From Promerops cafer (lineage: Eukaryota > Chordata > Aves > Passeriformes > Nectariniidae): a stretch of 64,000 bases of DNA. The first letter of the stretch is position 1; each line of letters starts with the position of its first letter. The stretch lies in the NCBI GenBank assembly GCA_013398275.1, contig VZSE01009357.1:525975-589974 (forward strand). Reading direction: 5' to 3'. A program made the translations under genes and the position numbers. Shown one piece after another: positions 53,601 to 62,965 of the stretch. The notes beneath the pieces were generated by a model that saw only the letters and a program-made list of their open reading frames with translations, had not been told where the DNA came from and did no database searches.

Positions 53601-56600
53601 TGGGCTGTGCAAAACTGCACCACAAGGCCCAGCATTGCAGCATAACTCTGGTTTGGTTCAAGCCCAAGAATGACAGATAGGTACTGATCCACCAGATCCT
53701 GGTTCTTAAGAGAAAAAAAGCAAGGCACGTTAACACCACAGAACAGAACAGCTGTGGAATATGGCACATAATGTATACATCACCTCTTTCCACAGCCTGT
53801 TCAACTTCTTCACAGCCCCATCCACCGCCTGCTTGTGAGAGCCTCCCAAGACTTCCAAAAGGAGCAAACACTGAACCTCCACCTGCCAAAGGCAACAGCC
53901 AAAAAAACCTTTGTGCACCTGCATCTCAAAGAGCTCGTATCAAACAAGATATGCCAAATGTCAATGATTGTCAATGATTAGCTGAATCTGCTTAAGTCTT
54001 TAGATCATCTCAGTTCTTCCAACAAGCTGCCTTTGCTTTCATCCCACACCTTGAGCAGAACCATGCCCAAAGTTTTGGAAACACTGAAAACAGATTACAT
54101 CTCTTCTTAAAATCTGTTCCAACTATATCCCAGTGTGCTATGAGCACAGTCACACGTTTGTGTAAAGGAAGTGAAAAGAAGGCAAAAGCTCCTTGACACT
54201 GTATGACAGAGTATCACACAGAGATATTTCAAGGGAGGCACAAGGACTTCATACCACACTGCAGATGCCCCTCAGAGGCACCAGTAGGCAACTCTGTAAG
54301 CAGAGCAACTGCACAGGTGCAAGACTGCCCCACTCATGCTTTTTACACCTCCTGCTTTCTCCAGGGGAACGGGAGAGATCACAATATACCAAATCCCCCT
54401 CTAAACCTGGATTCTAACTTGGTGTTTTCAGTTACATTCAGAATTGTTTGCAACATTGCAGCAACTTAAACACGTTAGAAATATTTAAGTCCATATATGC
54501 GATAGGATATTTCTGCAGACCTTAAAGAACCTACCAGTTTTTTCCATGTTTCTCCCTGTCTCTTGTCAGGTGTTGGAAAGACTGTGCGTACAAGCAGGCA
54601 TGTCCAGGAGAGTGCCAGCAGAGCTGCAGATCCACTGCTCTTACTGTTGTACAAACAGGAGAGGGAGGTAAATCTATACTTCACAGGACATAACTTACAT
54701 CTACTAGACCATTACAGACCCATTTTGCCCAAGTTAGAACAGCACCTGACTGGCTTAGCCAGGCAATTTTATCACACAAAAATGCAGCTAAAGCCTTAGT
54801 TTTTACAGGAAATAATCAACTCTCAGTTTTTTTTCAGCTCTGGTTTGACACTCAAAACTTCCAAATGGCACAAGAGGCAGCTGAACATTTGACAGGTGAT
54901 GAAATTCCCTTTCCTAGAAATTTTGGAGACTGTTCCTTGAAAGCATTTGTTCCTCATCTCCCCAGACCTGAAGTTTAACAAAGGCCAAACCGTAACTCAA
55001 CCCCAATCCACCAGCAGTTATACCAGGATACTCCCTCTGCTTTCCCAGATGCTACGGAAGAGGTAAGAGAGGAACATCTGAATGGCATTAACAGCTTTGT
55101 CTCTGCCAAGCAGCAGCAGAAGCCTCACTCTGAACAGGAGGAGCTACCAGCAACTCAGAACTGCTTCCACGCAAAGCGACTCACCTGGGCATCGCAGCCC
55201 TGCCGCCGATCCCCGAAGACTGCAGTGAGTGCAGCAGGTTTTTTGCCGTGGCCTCGGGCTGGGATTCTGCGAGCTGCTGAAGGGCCAGCTGCAGGGCTCT
55301 GCGGGACGCCGCATCCCTGCGACAAACACAGATCACAAACACCCTAAGCCTGCCACGCTGCACCGTTACCACCCCTGCACCACACCAAGGGCTCTGCTTT
55401 CTCATCTCAGCAGTCAAGCCAGTAACTATTTTATCCTTGCTGTTCTGCAAAGTGGAGAAGTTTTTGTCAGAAACCTCCGTTCCCTTCCTCAAGTGACAGC
55501 AGTTATGTGGAGGCCCTCCGGCAGATTGTAGAAGAAAATGATTTCTGAACAGCTCCTCTACAACAGACCAAGATTTAATCCCACCTAAAATTGTCTAAAA
55601 GGCTTCTAAAAGACAACTCAGTCTTGTGTCACAAGGACATGGGTGTTCATTCTTGCAAACTGAACCACAGGATTAAAGTTTTAATTTCAAAATTAAAGGT
55701 GAAACACAAAGCAAATATTGTAAAACTTTTTAGTGTCAATCCTCCCCTGAGAATGTAATTAAAAGATGACATTCTTCAGTATCATATACATCTCTGTGAC
55801 ACTGCATGCTAACATTTCCAGATGCTCCAGACCAATTTAACTACTAAATACTGACAGATGACATAATACAGCCTTTCCACATCAATTTACTCACCGGTAT
55901 CGATGCAGAGTAAGGCAGAAGAGTTTGCAAAGGCCTTTCACTGCAGCTTCTGGGAGATCTGTAACAATTTCAAAATTGTTCAAACGTCTTCATAAACCAC
56001 TGAGCTCTTAATCTTTAACACAAACATGATTCACTTCATGATTGCTTGCAAGAATCACAGTAAAAGTTTGCTCTTCTTATACATTTTATGTGTATTTTTA
56101 AAAATAATGGTAAAACTGGAACACGTGAAACACGGTCATCTTCCGAAAATGAGAGAAATAAGTTTAAAAAATTTGCTTCAGCTGTTTTTATTAAGACTAC
56201 TTGTAATCCTCCACACTCCCCATCTCTATACATGTGTGTATCCAAGTATTCCATGAGTACTAAAAGAACATGCCAAGAGTCATGAAAGAAACTCAACTGA
56301 TACACTAATGAAGAACTAACATACACAGTGCTACAACTACTGACTGGAAAAAGCAGATGTGCCAAAAGCTGAGGTTCTGTGCTACCCACAAACCCCACGC
56401 TTGGAATTAACCCTGTGATGGAGCAGTGGCTCAAAACACTGCCAGCCTTCTCCTTCAAATACCCCTCCCAAAGCCTTTAGAAACAAAACATTTTAAAATC
56501 CTGCTCCACACAGCTAAGCAGAACAGTGCTCACAAGCTTTTACCTTTCCCAGAAATGCATTTTCCCAGCTCACTGAGGATCTCTCTCCGTTCCTTCACGC

Positions 56601-58196
56601 TGGCTGTAGTTACTTTCACTGCAAATCGCTTCAGTGTGTCAGAAATCTAAAACCACAAAGCAGAAAAAACCATCAGACTACCTTTAATATCAACCCACAG
56701 AACACAAAACAGGACAAGCAGAACATGTCACTTGCTGCCACATGACCTCTTAGTGCCCAAATGTGAGCATCCACCATCTCATTGTCCAAGGAAGGGTCAC
56801 TGTGCTTCACACACTGTGAAACTCCTTCCCCAGGGCTGAGGGATGACTGCTCTCCAGTTACCTGTGCTCTCGTGCTCTGTAAGAGACACTTACCCCTCTA
56901 AAAGTAACACACTGTAAGAGCTAGCACCCATAGTCTGGAGTACAGCACCTTTCAAAGCAAAAAATAGTAACTTCCAGAATTCAAAGGAGCTTCTCCCTGT
57001 ATGTTATCTCCTGAAGTCCAGGTAGTCTTGGAGGGACACTCGAACTGCAGACGACCCAGGGAGACCTACACACACAGGTTTTCTGCATTTACATAAATTA
57101 AAGCACAGCTCTCCAGGAAAGGCTTTTGAAATTCAGCTCTTAAACTCAGCAACTTTATATCACTTTTCCAAAAGGCAGCAAATGAGCATGTCTTTGGAAA
57201 CTCATCGAAACCTGTTCCTTCCCTTTTCAATCTTTTTCAAAGAGCCCCTCAAAGCTGCTTTCAGTGTAGGCTTTTGCCTACACACTGGAAGGCTAATCCT
57301 GCACAGTGACTTCCTGGCCTTTCAAGTCCATCCACACCTCCCTGAGACTGTCACCATTTCACACCCACAGGTCCCCTTAAAAACTGGCTGGAAGTAGTGC
57401 TGCACCTCTGAACAGTAAGGCTGGGTTGAGCTGCAAAGGATGACCAACAACATCACTGACACCAGAACCGAAAGAACCAGCTGCTCTTATGGACCTGCTC
57501 TTCTCTCAAAGCTTTCAATTACATGAGCTCATCATATGCAAACTCAAACCAAGCTGCACTTACTCATGCTGCTTAATGATGAGCAGGGAGATATGCACAC
57601 ATGAAAAACGTGTTAGAATTATCCTAAGTCTAGAAATGAAAAATATAAATTATGTATAACACTACAGGACCTCACGAGCATCTCAATGACTTAAACAAAC
57701 TGCAAAACCTTGACAACCCACTGAGTCTCCATGGAAAAGCCACTGGGACAGGCTTCGCCAGTTTGCTTTTTATTTTTATTTTTTAGGATGTTTATGTACA
57801 CATTACACAGCCAGCATACCAGCAATGCTTCTGCAGTCAAAAACAGAGAACAAAGGCAATATTTGTACAAGTAAGGACCTGATGCTGAGCAGACCAGGAT
57901 TTGCTCTGGGAACATCCCAAGCCCCTCAGGATGAAGCCGGCGGTCCCAGGCAGCCCGGGCACTGGGAGCGGTCACACCGCGGCCGGGCGGTGCGAACCGG
58001 GAACAGCCGCACACGGCGCCGCAGTCGGGCGCTACGCGGCTCGTGCCTCGATCGGGACGGGCTGCGCCGCGCCCCGCTCCGCCCGGCTTCCCCGGCGGCG
58101 GAGGCCCCTTCCCGCGGGCCGGGCACGGNNNNNNNNNNNNNCCCGGGCCGGACCCTGCGCGGCCCGTCCCGCACTCACCTGCGTGTCGGCCGCCAT
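20632..58196 (-). CDS. GCN1: GCN1, eIF2-alpha kinase GCN2 activator (58 coding exons, complete)
   Basis: GCN1 is a giant cytosolic HEAT-repeat scaffold. It binds stalled or collided ribosomes, partners GCN20-type ABCF proteins and recruits GCN2 through its RWD domain, triggering eIF2-alpha phosphorylation. I followed the protein through 58 minus-strand exons with continuous reading phase: 8013 nt, 2670 residues plus stop, against 2671 in human from memory. The start is ATG 58196-58194 in good context (A at -3, G at +4), reading MAADTQ before the first donor. The end reads QIDDTILT then TGA. All junctions are GT-AG except one GC-AG intron after exon 48. No frameshift or internal stop was seen. 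Exon coordinates and domains are given in the eight sub-entries below. The promoter is a CpG island shared with the space behind RPLP0. Confidence 0.97.
24494..28394 (-). CDS. GCN1: GCN1 exons 49-54 (RWD-binding, GCN2-docking region)
   Basis: Coding exons 28125-28394, 27899-28012, 27154-27384, 26338-26531, 25650-25764 and 24494-24590 give about residues 2132-2472. In the family, the region around 2050-2430 (roughly 2260-2408 in human) binds the RWD domain of GCN2, and this block covers most of it. Landmarks include RQAAAIMLNIYCSKTKADY, GNEAKGEHVPGFC, GPLIRILGDRFSWNVK and SNRAVRLKAADALGKLI. Conservation against the remembered human protein is high, so GCN2 docking is expected to be intact. Confidence 0.95.
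29358..31838 (-). CDS. GCN1: GCN1 exons 43-48 (HEAT repeats after EF3-like region)
   Basis: Coding exons 31721-31838, 31344-31559, 30842-31006, 30275-30436, 29725-29817 and 29358-29501 give about residues 1832-2131. Typical paired-helix HEAT pattern; landmarks are TETASEDDNFGTAQSNK, ERRNRVLAGLYMGRSDTQLV, SDERQGVCIGLSEIMKS and NTRVLAFLSSVAGDALTRHL. The exon 48 donor is GCAAGT in place of GTAAGT. It is the only choice that keeps frame with exon 49. Confidence 0.95.
32608..37255 (-). CDS. GCN1: GCN1 exons 33-42 (eEF3-like HEAT core)
   Basis: Coding exons 37061-37255, 36631-36877, 36044-36165, 35620-35734, 34980-35159, 34418-34638, 33677-33745, 33396-33534, 33091-33287 and 32608-32750 give about residues 1290-1832. 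This covers the segment resembling the N-terminal HEAT domain of fungal elongation factor 3, known to contact ribosomes and the ABCF partner. It is the most conserved part: exons 38 and 41 read identical to the human protein as I remember it. Landmarks: KYAERKGAAYGLAGLVKGLG, EEESWRTKAGSVELLGAMAY, FQDRSTDTRKMAAQIIGNMY and HVRDGYIMMFNYLPITFGDK. Confidence 0.96.
38191..41887 (-). CDS. GCN1: GCN1 exons 26-32 (central HEAT repeats)
   Basis: Coding exons 41706-41887, 41358-41438, 40748-40891, 39924-40051, 39554-39743, 39079-39149 and 38191-38356 give about residues 969-1289. Landmarks: APLSAPAFSLVFPLLK, CASSSGEDGCAYAEQEE, NGLNLLRRLWVVKFD, HEEAVRQAGAEALSRAVAQY and VKPLFQFFVPDALNDRSPEV. The linker in exon 26 (around RSSGNGQSLLVDE) is one of the more divergent parts of the protein. 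Confidence 0.95.
42094..42165 (+). mobile_element. CR1 LINE 3' tail
   Basis: Short 3' end of a CR1 element, recognisable from GGACTTGATGATCTTAAGGG, CTTTTCCAACCTAAATGATT and the terminal short repeat ATTCTATGATTCT. It lies on the + strand, antisense to GCN1, inside intron 25. Confidence 0.9.
43705..43739. repeat. Near-perfect 35-bp palindrome
   Basis: The sequence reads CAGTGGAGTG, one extra G, CACAAGTACTTGTG and then CACTCCACTG sharing the central CAC. The arms pair completely apart from a single unpaired G and there is almost no loop. It could form a cruciform or an RNA hairpin. I see no element family that explains it. Confidence 0.7.
44358..47148 (-). CDS. GCN1: GCN1 exons 19-25 (includes charged coiled-coil insert)
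   Basis: Coding exons 46959-47148, 46718-46842, 46221-46399, 45958-46051, 45370-45483, 44989-45187 and 44358-44513 give about residues 617-969. Exons 22-23 (about residues 781-850) encode a long, highly charged helix with runs such as EIKKKKGIKDE and QKELMHAQLEREAQIRKRL. It interrupts the HEAT array and probably forms a coiled coil. Flanking landmarks are TREEFAIMKTPEGELYDKS and SPLAAPRIKKPFLSLASCVM. Confidence 0.95.
47794..52940 (-). CDS. GCN1: GCN1 exons 9-18 (N-terminal HEAT repeats)
   Basis: Coding exons 52832-52940, 52355-52429, 51968-52096, 51694-51744, 51187-51285, 50740-50913, 49676-49828, 48829-48921, 48124-48199 and 47794-47953 give about residues 243-616. Landmarks: QKSLLRSPENVIE, LMDEAVVALKNLARQCSD, SEGKLTVVAQKMSVLSG, STSAVRHAYLQCMLASFKG and RRQAHQTVKKLLSSLGGYK. 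Exons 15-17 differ most from the mammalian sequence. Confidence 0.94.
53022..58196 (-). CDS. GCN1: GCN1 exons 1-8 (N-terminus)
   Basis: Coding exons 58179-58196, 56544-56646, 55895-55958, 55185-55316, 54535-54643, 53784-53882, 53570-53704 and 53022-53090 give residues 1-243. Exon 1 codes for only six residues before its donor and sits in the CpG island. Landmarks: LKRFAVKVTTASVKERREIL, EATAKNLLHSLQSSGIG, SGSAALLALSWTCLLVR and CLLLLEVLGGSHKQAVDGAV. In the family the N-terminal three quarters mediate ribosome association. Confidence 0.94.
53175..53198 (+). repeat. (TCC)n microsatellite
   Basis: Pure run of seven to eight TCC units in GCN1 intron 7, between exons 7 and 8. Confidence 0.9.
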
Positions 58197-58480
58197 CGTT
58201 CCGCCGCGACCCCGGAACCGGTAGCGGCTTCCGGGGCGGGCCCGGAGCCACGGCGATGGGCGCTGCCCGCCCGTCCCGGGAACCCCGGCCCCGCCGCGTG
58301 GGGAAACGGGACGGGACGGGCGGCGGCTGCACCGCCCAGACCTGCTGCGGGCAAGGCCTGTGCTCGGCCCGGCCGGGGAGAGCTGCCCTACAGCACCCGC
58401 GGCCGGGGCACAACCGCTCCCCTGCCGTGCCCCGGCCCGAGAAGAACCATTGCCCTGGAGCGCAGGGCCCCTCGGTTACA
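57930..58480. promoter_or_regulatory. GCN1: GCN1 CpG-island promoter
   Basis: Dense CpG sequence covers exon 1 and about 300 bases on each side. There is no TATA box. Directly upstream of the start codon on the minus strand there is a CCGGAAG ETS-type site (58228-58234) next to a GC box (GGGGCGGG on +, 58233-58240) and a second GGAA-type core at about 58213-58217. This is typical of a TATA-less housekeeping promoter. It is confined to about 340 bp between the GCN1 start codon and the RPLP0 cleavage site. Confidence 0.7.
58129..58141. other. Assembly gap (13 N)
   Basis: Short run of N in GCN1 intron 1, about 40 bases downstream of the exon 1 donor, inside the CpG island. No coding sequence is lost. 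Confidence 0.98.
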
Positions 58481-58550
58481 CCTGTCCCAAACCCCAGCTG
58501 ATACGGAGACTACACCATCGATGTACACACATAAAGGTGTAAAATAGCTT

Positions 58551-58556
58551 TTTATT
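58551..58556 (-). terminator. RPLP0: RPLP0 poly(A) signal
   Basis: AATAAA on the minus strand, 45 bases after the stop codon, followed about 20-30 bases later by a TTTATGTGTG downstream element. The 3' UTR is therefore only about 65 bases, typical of ribosomal protein genes. Confidence 0.85.
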
Positions 58557-58600
58557 TCTCTCATCGGGCCAATTCTGACAGAGGCAGAGGGTGGCTGTTG

Positions 58601-61600
58601 TTAGTCAAAGAGACCAAATCCCATGTCCTCGTCAGACTCCTCTGACTCCTCCTTCGCTGCCTCCTTCGCTGGAGCAGCAGCGGCGGCAGCAGCAGGTGCA
58701 GCTGCTTCAGCTACCACAGGCATGGCTGCCACAAAAGCTGAGGGGTCTGCCAGGAAGGCCTTCACCTGAAAAAGTGGGGGGGAAATGTAAACTCACAGGC
58801 AACAAAACATTTTGCAAGACTGAACTTTTGCAATCATGAAGGCAGCACTTGCAGCTTCCCAGAATCTGAACAGGTCCACTTATCACTAGCAGATATGAAG
58901 AACCAAAGAAATTTCATCTAAGCTGAGTGTAAAAGCTCCAAAGAAGGAACACCAGATAAATCAGCTTTCTCCTGCCATTTGTACACAACATATGGAAGCA
59001 AGTGCCCCTTCTCCAGACACATCCCACACGCAGGTGTGTCGCAGTCCTCTCAAACCAAGGGACATGCTGTGAATGTGCCTGGCTGCACTTTTAACACCCC
59101 TCTCTGCAGAGCTCAGAGCCAGCTATTACCTTTTCAGCCAGTGGGAAGGTGTAGTCAGTCTCCACAGCCACGGCCAGGACACGCTTGTACCCATTGATGA
59201 TGGAGTGGGGCACGGACGCGATGGTCGGGTACCCAATTTGCAGACAGATGCTGGCAACATTACGAACCCCCTGCGAGAAACAGACTCGTGTTTCTGTGGT
59301 CTGAGAAATAACCTGGGCTAGAAATCAGAGCAGAGGATGGCCAGATGACAACTTTTACACTGCTGACACAAAGGAAAGCATGCAATGCACCCAGGTAACA
59401 GCTCCAGTGAAATCAAGGCATCAAGATTTAAATGTCACTGATCTCTGCTCTCTGGTGACCAGTGACAGGACCCGAAAGAATGGCATGAAGCTGTGTCAGA
59501 GGAGTTTTAAGTGGAATAGTAAGTAAAGGTTCTTCCCCCAGAGGGTGGTTGGGCACTGAACAGGCTCCCCATGGAACAGTCACGGCCCCAAGGCTGCCAA
59601 AGCTCAAGAGGCTTTTGGACAATGCTCTTGGGCAGAGGGTAGGATTGCTGGGGTCTTCTGTGCAGGGCCAGGAGTTGGACTTGATGATCCTTGTGGGGCC
59701 TTCCAACTCCAAATATTCCATGATTTTAACCGGCCTTAAATGATTTCTGAAGCAACTTCAGATGAAAAATCCTACAGGAAGGTACTTCCTGACATACAGT
59801 TTCTTTAGGGAACCAGGGAGAGCTCCTGGCTCTGCAGGACCTCATGGAAGATACCAGACAGGACACTTTGTTCTCGGGCACTGCTGGCTCCCAGAGCAGC
59901 AAGGCAGAACACGAGGGACAGGGCTGTGGCACTCACCTCCAGAAAGCGCTTGTGCAAGGTCTCCTCGGTGATGTCCAGCACTTCAGGGTTGTAAATGCTG
60001 CCATTGTCAAAGACCTGCTGGATCACCAACCCGAAGGAGAATGGGGAGATGTTCAGCATGTTGAGCAGGGTGGCTTCGCTGGCACCCACTTTGTCTCCAG
60101 TCTTGATAAGCTGCACATCGCTCTGAGGAGATCAGGGAGAAGGAGTGAATACACACCAAGAAATTCCAGCACGTCAAAGCAGCGGGACACAAACGCAGAT
60201 GGTGGAACTGGAGGAGCAAATGAGCACAACCAACACACTCCACATTAGGCTCCACAAGCAGAGAAAGCCCCAGACCACATAAAAAAGTCCTTGTTGGCCA
60301 GGAGAAAGGCAGACCTTTCCTGCATTACCTACAGGTAGCTCACCTGCGTGTTTCTCTGACAGAGCCTACCCCTGGAAATATGATGGAGAACTTTAATCCC
60401 CCCACGCTGCACACTGAAGCCAAGCCAGACACCCTCCTCCAGATCCCAAAATGCAATAATCACACTACTCATACAGTATCTTGGCAATAATGAGAGCTTT
60501 GGCCTTCACAGCTCCCTCAGCTGCCACAATCAAGGCCTCCCAGTCAAGGAACAGCTCGAACAACTGCAGCTCACTGACCAGAATTTCAATGGTCCCTCTG
60601 GAAATCTTCGTGGTGATGCCCAAGGCCTGGAAAAAGGAGGTCTTCTCAGGTCCAAGGCCCGTGTTCTGGGCTGGCACAGTCACATCACAAGGAGCAATAG
60701 CACCGGCACGGGCAGCAGCTGGCACCTGAAAGGGGGGAGACGAGAAGCTGCAAGAATGCTCACCTCAGATCTTGTGGGATCAACTCCTCCCTGACATGCT
60801 CCTCCAGGAGACAGCACCCAGGCACACATAAGGGAGGCAGCCGAACTTAAGCAGTTTGGCTAAGACTGCAAGGGCCAATTCCCAATCCTTGAGGACTCCT
60901 AATAAGCAGGTATCCACCGTGAAGACTGAGTTTTATTTTGCATTCCATCTCAGTGTAAACACGCAGTGAGGGCTGATCTCCCTTACCTTGTTAGCCAGCA
61001 GCATGTCCCGGATCTCAGTCAGATCCTCCTTAGTGAAGACAAAGCCCACATTCCCACGGATGTGAGGCAGCAGCCTGAAGGGAAGATGACAGCCTTCAGT
61101 TTTACTCCTTAGACAACCTCCCCTCCTCCGAGACAGAGGACCCAGAAGTGCCCTCAGGCAGCACTACCCACTTTTCTAGTGCAGGGTTATTCTCCAGATG
61201 ACCACGAATAGCTTTGCGCATCATTGTATTCTTCCCCATCAGCACAACAGCTTTTCCACGCAGGGACATACGGATCTGCTGCATCTGCTTGGATCCCACG
61301 TTGTCTGCTCCCACAATGAAACATTTTGGGTAATCATCCAGTAGTTGCTATAGCGAAAGAAACATTGTAACTATACAAAGAAAGTTGAAGCAGTGCACAG
61401 AGCAGCATTAAAACCGCAGCATGTTAAAACGTAAAAAAGTCTGTCAGAAGTGTGAGAATGATGAGCTCCAAGTGAGGCTGGGTGTGCCATAGGCTGCATC
61501 TTTCACTCAGCCATCGAGTCACATCCCTGAACAAGTCTGCAAGCGCCACGGCAAATTCTCAGGAGGATCTGGACTATCTCACATCTCTTCCTAGCGTCAG

Positions 61601-61783
61601 GAACTCGTTCAGACAACCCACAGCACTCACCTATCTCTCTTAAAAGCCCCCACAGCCCGGCCCGCCCGGTTCCCGCTGCCCCGAGCCTGCCCCGGCAGCG
61701 CCCCACGAGAGCTTTGAGTCGACACTCACGATGATTTTCATAAAATAGTTGGACTTCCACGTAGCCCTGTCTTCCCTGGGCAT
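58601..61783 (-). CDS. RPLP0: RPLP0, 60S ribosomal protein P0 (uL10)
   Basis: P0 anchors the ribosomal P-stalk on 28S rRNA and carries P1/P2 dimers. The stalk binds elongation factors and also activates GCN2. Coding exons on the minus strand: 61730-61783, 61172-61347, 60987-61074, 60579-60725, 59937-60122, 59130-59270 and 58601-58765. These total 957 nt, 318 residues, against 317 in human as I recall, with all phases consistent. Seen directly: start MPREDRATWKSNYFMKII, rRNA-binding part (KQMQQIRMSLRGK, GKNTMMRKAIRGH), an Ala-rich hinge in the last exon, and the invariant tail EESDEDMGFGLFD. The ATG is preceded by a spliced 5' leader. The exon 5 donor is GTCAGT, with an unusual C at +3. Confidence 0.98.
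59441..59728 (+). mobile_element. CR1 LINE 3' fragment in RPLP0 intron 6
   Basis: About 290 bases that follow the CR1 3' region in order: GGTGACCAGTGACAGGACCC, GGTTCTTCCCCCAGAGGGTG, GGGCACTGAACAGGCTCCCC, AGGAGTTGGACTTGATGATC and a closing CCTTCCAACTCCAAATATTC. It is inserted between the exons at 59937-60122 and 59130-59270, antisense to RPLP0. It is 5'-truncated and non-coding. Confidence 0.93.
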
Positions 61784-61833
61784 CTCGGCGGTGCTCCAAG
61801 GATCGCCCGGTGGGTTTAAAGACGAGCTGGGAT
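61784..61833 (-). other. RPLP0: RPLP0 5' UTR in exon 2
   Basis: Fifty bases between the acceptor (TTCTTCCTGGCAG, ending at 61834) and the ATG at 61783. They include TCGTCTTTAAACCC, which as I recall is also present in the human RPLP0 leader, supporting this as a conserved spliced 5' UTR. Confidence 0.75.
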
Positions 61834-62021
61834 CTGCCAGGAAGAAGAGCGGCTCAGGTGGGTCCCACTCTTTCCTTCCCTCCGCCCTGGGGCCCGGCGC
61901 TCCCAACCCAACCCCACAGCCCGGCCGCGGCCCAAGACCCCGCTCCTGGTCCCGGTCCGCTCCCCTCGGCGCGGCCACCCAGCCCCGCCCGGACCCCGGA
62001 GCCGCCGCGCCGCGCCCGCAC

Positions 62022-62048
62022 CTCCACGAGGGCTCCGGGAAAGAAGGG
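62022..62048 (-). other. RPLP0: RPLP0 non-coding exon 1 with TOP-like start
   Basis: A short first exon is predicted between the TATA-positioned start and a GGAG/GTGCGG donor at 62022. The minus strand at the predicted start reads CCCTTCTTTCCC, a 5' terminal oligopyrimidine tract, which gives growth- and mTOR-controlled translation. It then reads CCTCGTGGAG before the donor, resembling the human leader. The exact start base is inferred. Confidence 0.65.
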
Positions 62049-62070
62049 CAGTAGGGCGGGCCCATCTCCC

Positions 62071-62076
62071 TTTATA
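62071..62076 (-). promoter_or_regulatory. RPLP0: RPLP0 TATA box
   Basis: TATAAA on the minus strand, 25-30 bases upstream of the pyrimidine-rich predicted start. Spacing and sequence are canonical. Confidence 0.7.
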
Positions 62077-62389
62077 GCGCGGCTCATGACCAATCGCCGA
62101 GCGCCGCTGTGCTGCCTAACCCTCAGCCCATTGGCTGCCCTCCCCGTCAATCATCCGCCGCTCTGTGGGAAGCGCGTGACGCCAGCGGAAGGCACGAACG
62201 GCGCAGGAGAGCGCGCGCGGCCGGGCGCGCGTCGCCCCCTGGCGGCCGGAGGAGCGCACTGCCCGTCTCCCCCTTCGCCCCCCGCCGCGAGCCCCTCAGC
62301 CCTGAGCGGGGCCCGCCCGGGCTCCGGTCCCTCACAAGCTCAGCGGCGGGAAACAACCGCGACACAGGCGTGACTATAATGGTAAAAAT

Positions 62390-62395
62390 TTTATT
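62390..62395 (-). terminator. PXN: Poly(A) signal, probably PXN
   Basis: AATAAA on the minus strand, followed after about 25 bases by GCCTGTGTC, a GT-rich downstream element. It lies only about 340 bases from the RPLP0 start. Confidence 0.55.
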
Positions 62396-62892
62396 GGCGT
62401 AACTGCAAGAATTTTAAATGGAGGGAAAAAAAAAAAGCGCGGAGTTAGAAGTTTACAAGGGAGGAAAGAATCAAATAATTGTCGACCCAGCGGAGCTTCC
62501 CCCCAGCCCAGCCCAGCCGTGATGTAAAAGGCCTTCCCCACGGGTAGCGCCTGGCCCGGGGGTGCACACACAGACCCAGCCTCGCACCCCCACACCCCAA
62601 CAGCGGCTGTGCTACCCTAAAACCGCATCTGCACTGAACGAACAGGCATTTTGGACACCCACAGCGGCGGCAGCCACCACCAGGCATTATTTGGCAGAGT
62701 AGCATCGGTGTGGCATCCCAGCATAGCAGACACCGGATGAAGGCAGAAAGTGAGTGTGGCATCATCTCGGTTAAGCACTAAGGCCAGAGGAGCCTCCTCT
62801 CAGCACCACGCACCCCACACAGCACCCTGCACCCAAGTGTGCCACAAGTGTCACTGACAAAGCCTCAGCTAGCAGAGAGGTAGGTTAAAGAC

Positions 62893-62965
62893 TCCCCAGA
62901 CAGGGAAACGGAGGCACAGGATTACACAGTTTGCAGGTGTCACACAAAGTCACAGTGCCAGGAAC
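62893..62965 (+). mobile_element. MIR-like SINE relic (weak)
   Basis: Contains CAGGGAAACGGAGGCACAGG, then TTTGCAGGTGTCACACAA and GTCACAGTGCCAGGA. These correspond in order to the conserved core of MIR (GGAAACTGAGGCACAG, then CTTGCCCAAGGTCACACAG). It is more diverged than the copy at 63.5 kb. Confidence 0.45.

Larger units (their letters stand above)
61620..62350. promoter_or_regulatory. RPLP0: RPLP0 CpG-island promoter
   Basis: CpG-rich region covering the first two RPLP0 exons and about 300 bases upstream. It has a TATA box at 62071-62076 and ATTGG/CCAAT-type words near 62091 and 62129 on the + strand. The left part of the island continues into the first intron. Confidence 0.7.

Noticed and set aside
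60465..60578. Possible extra exon or intronic snoRNA at the start of RPLP0 intron 5
   Set aside because: The open frame is just read-through past the donor. I found no C/D boxes and no H/ACA boxes at the right spacing on either strand.
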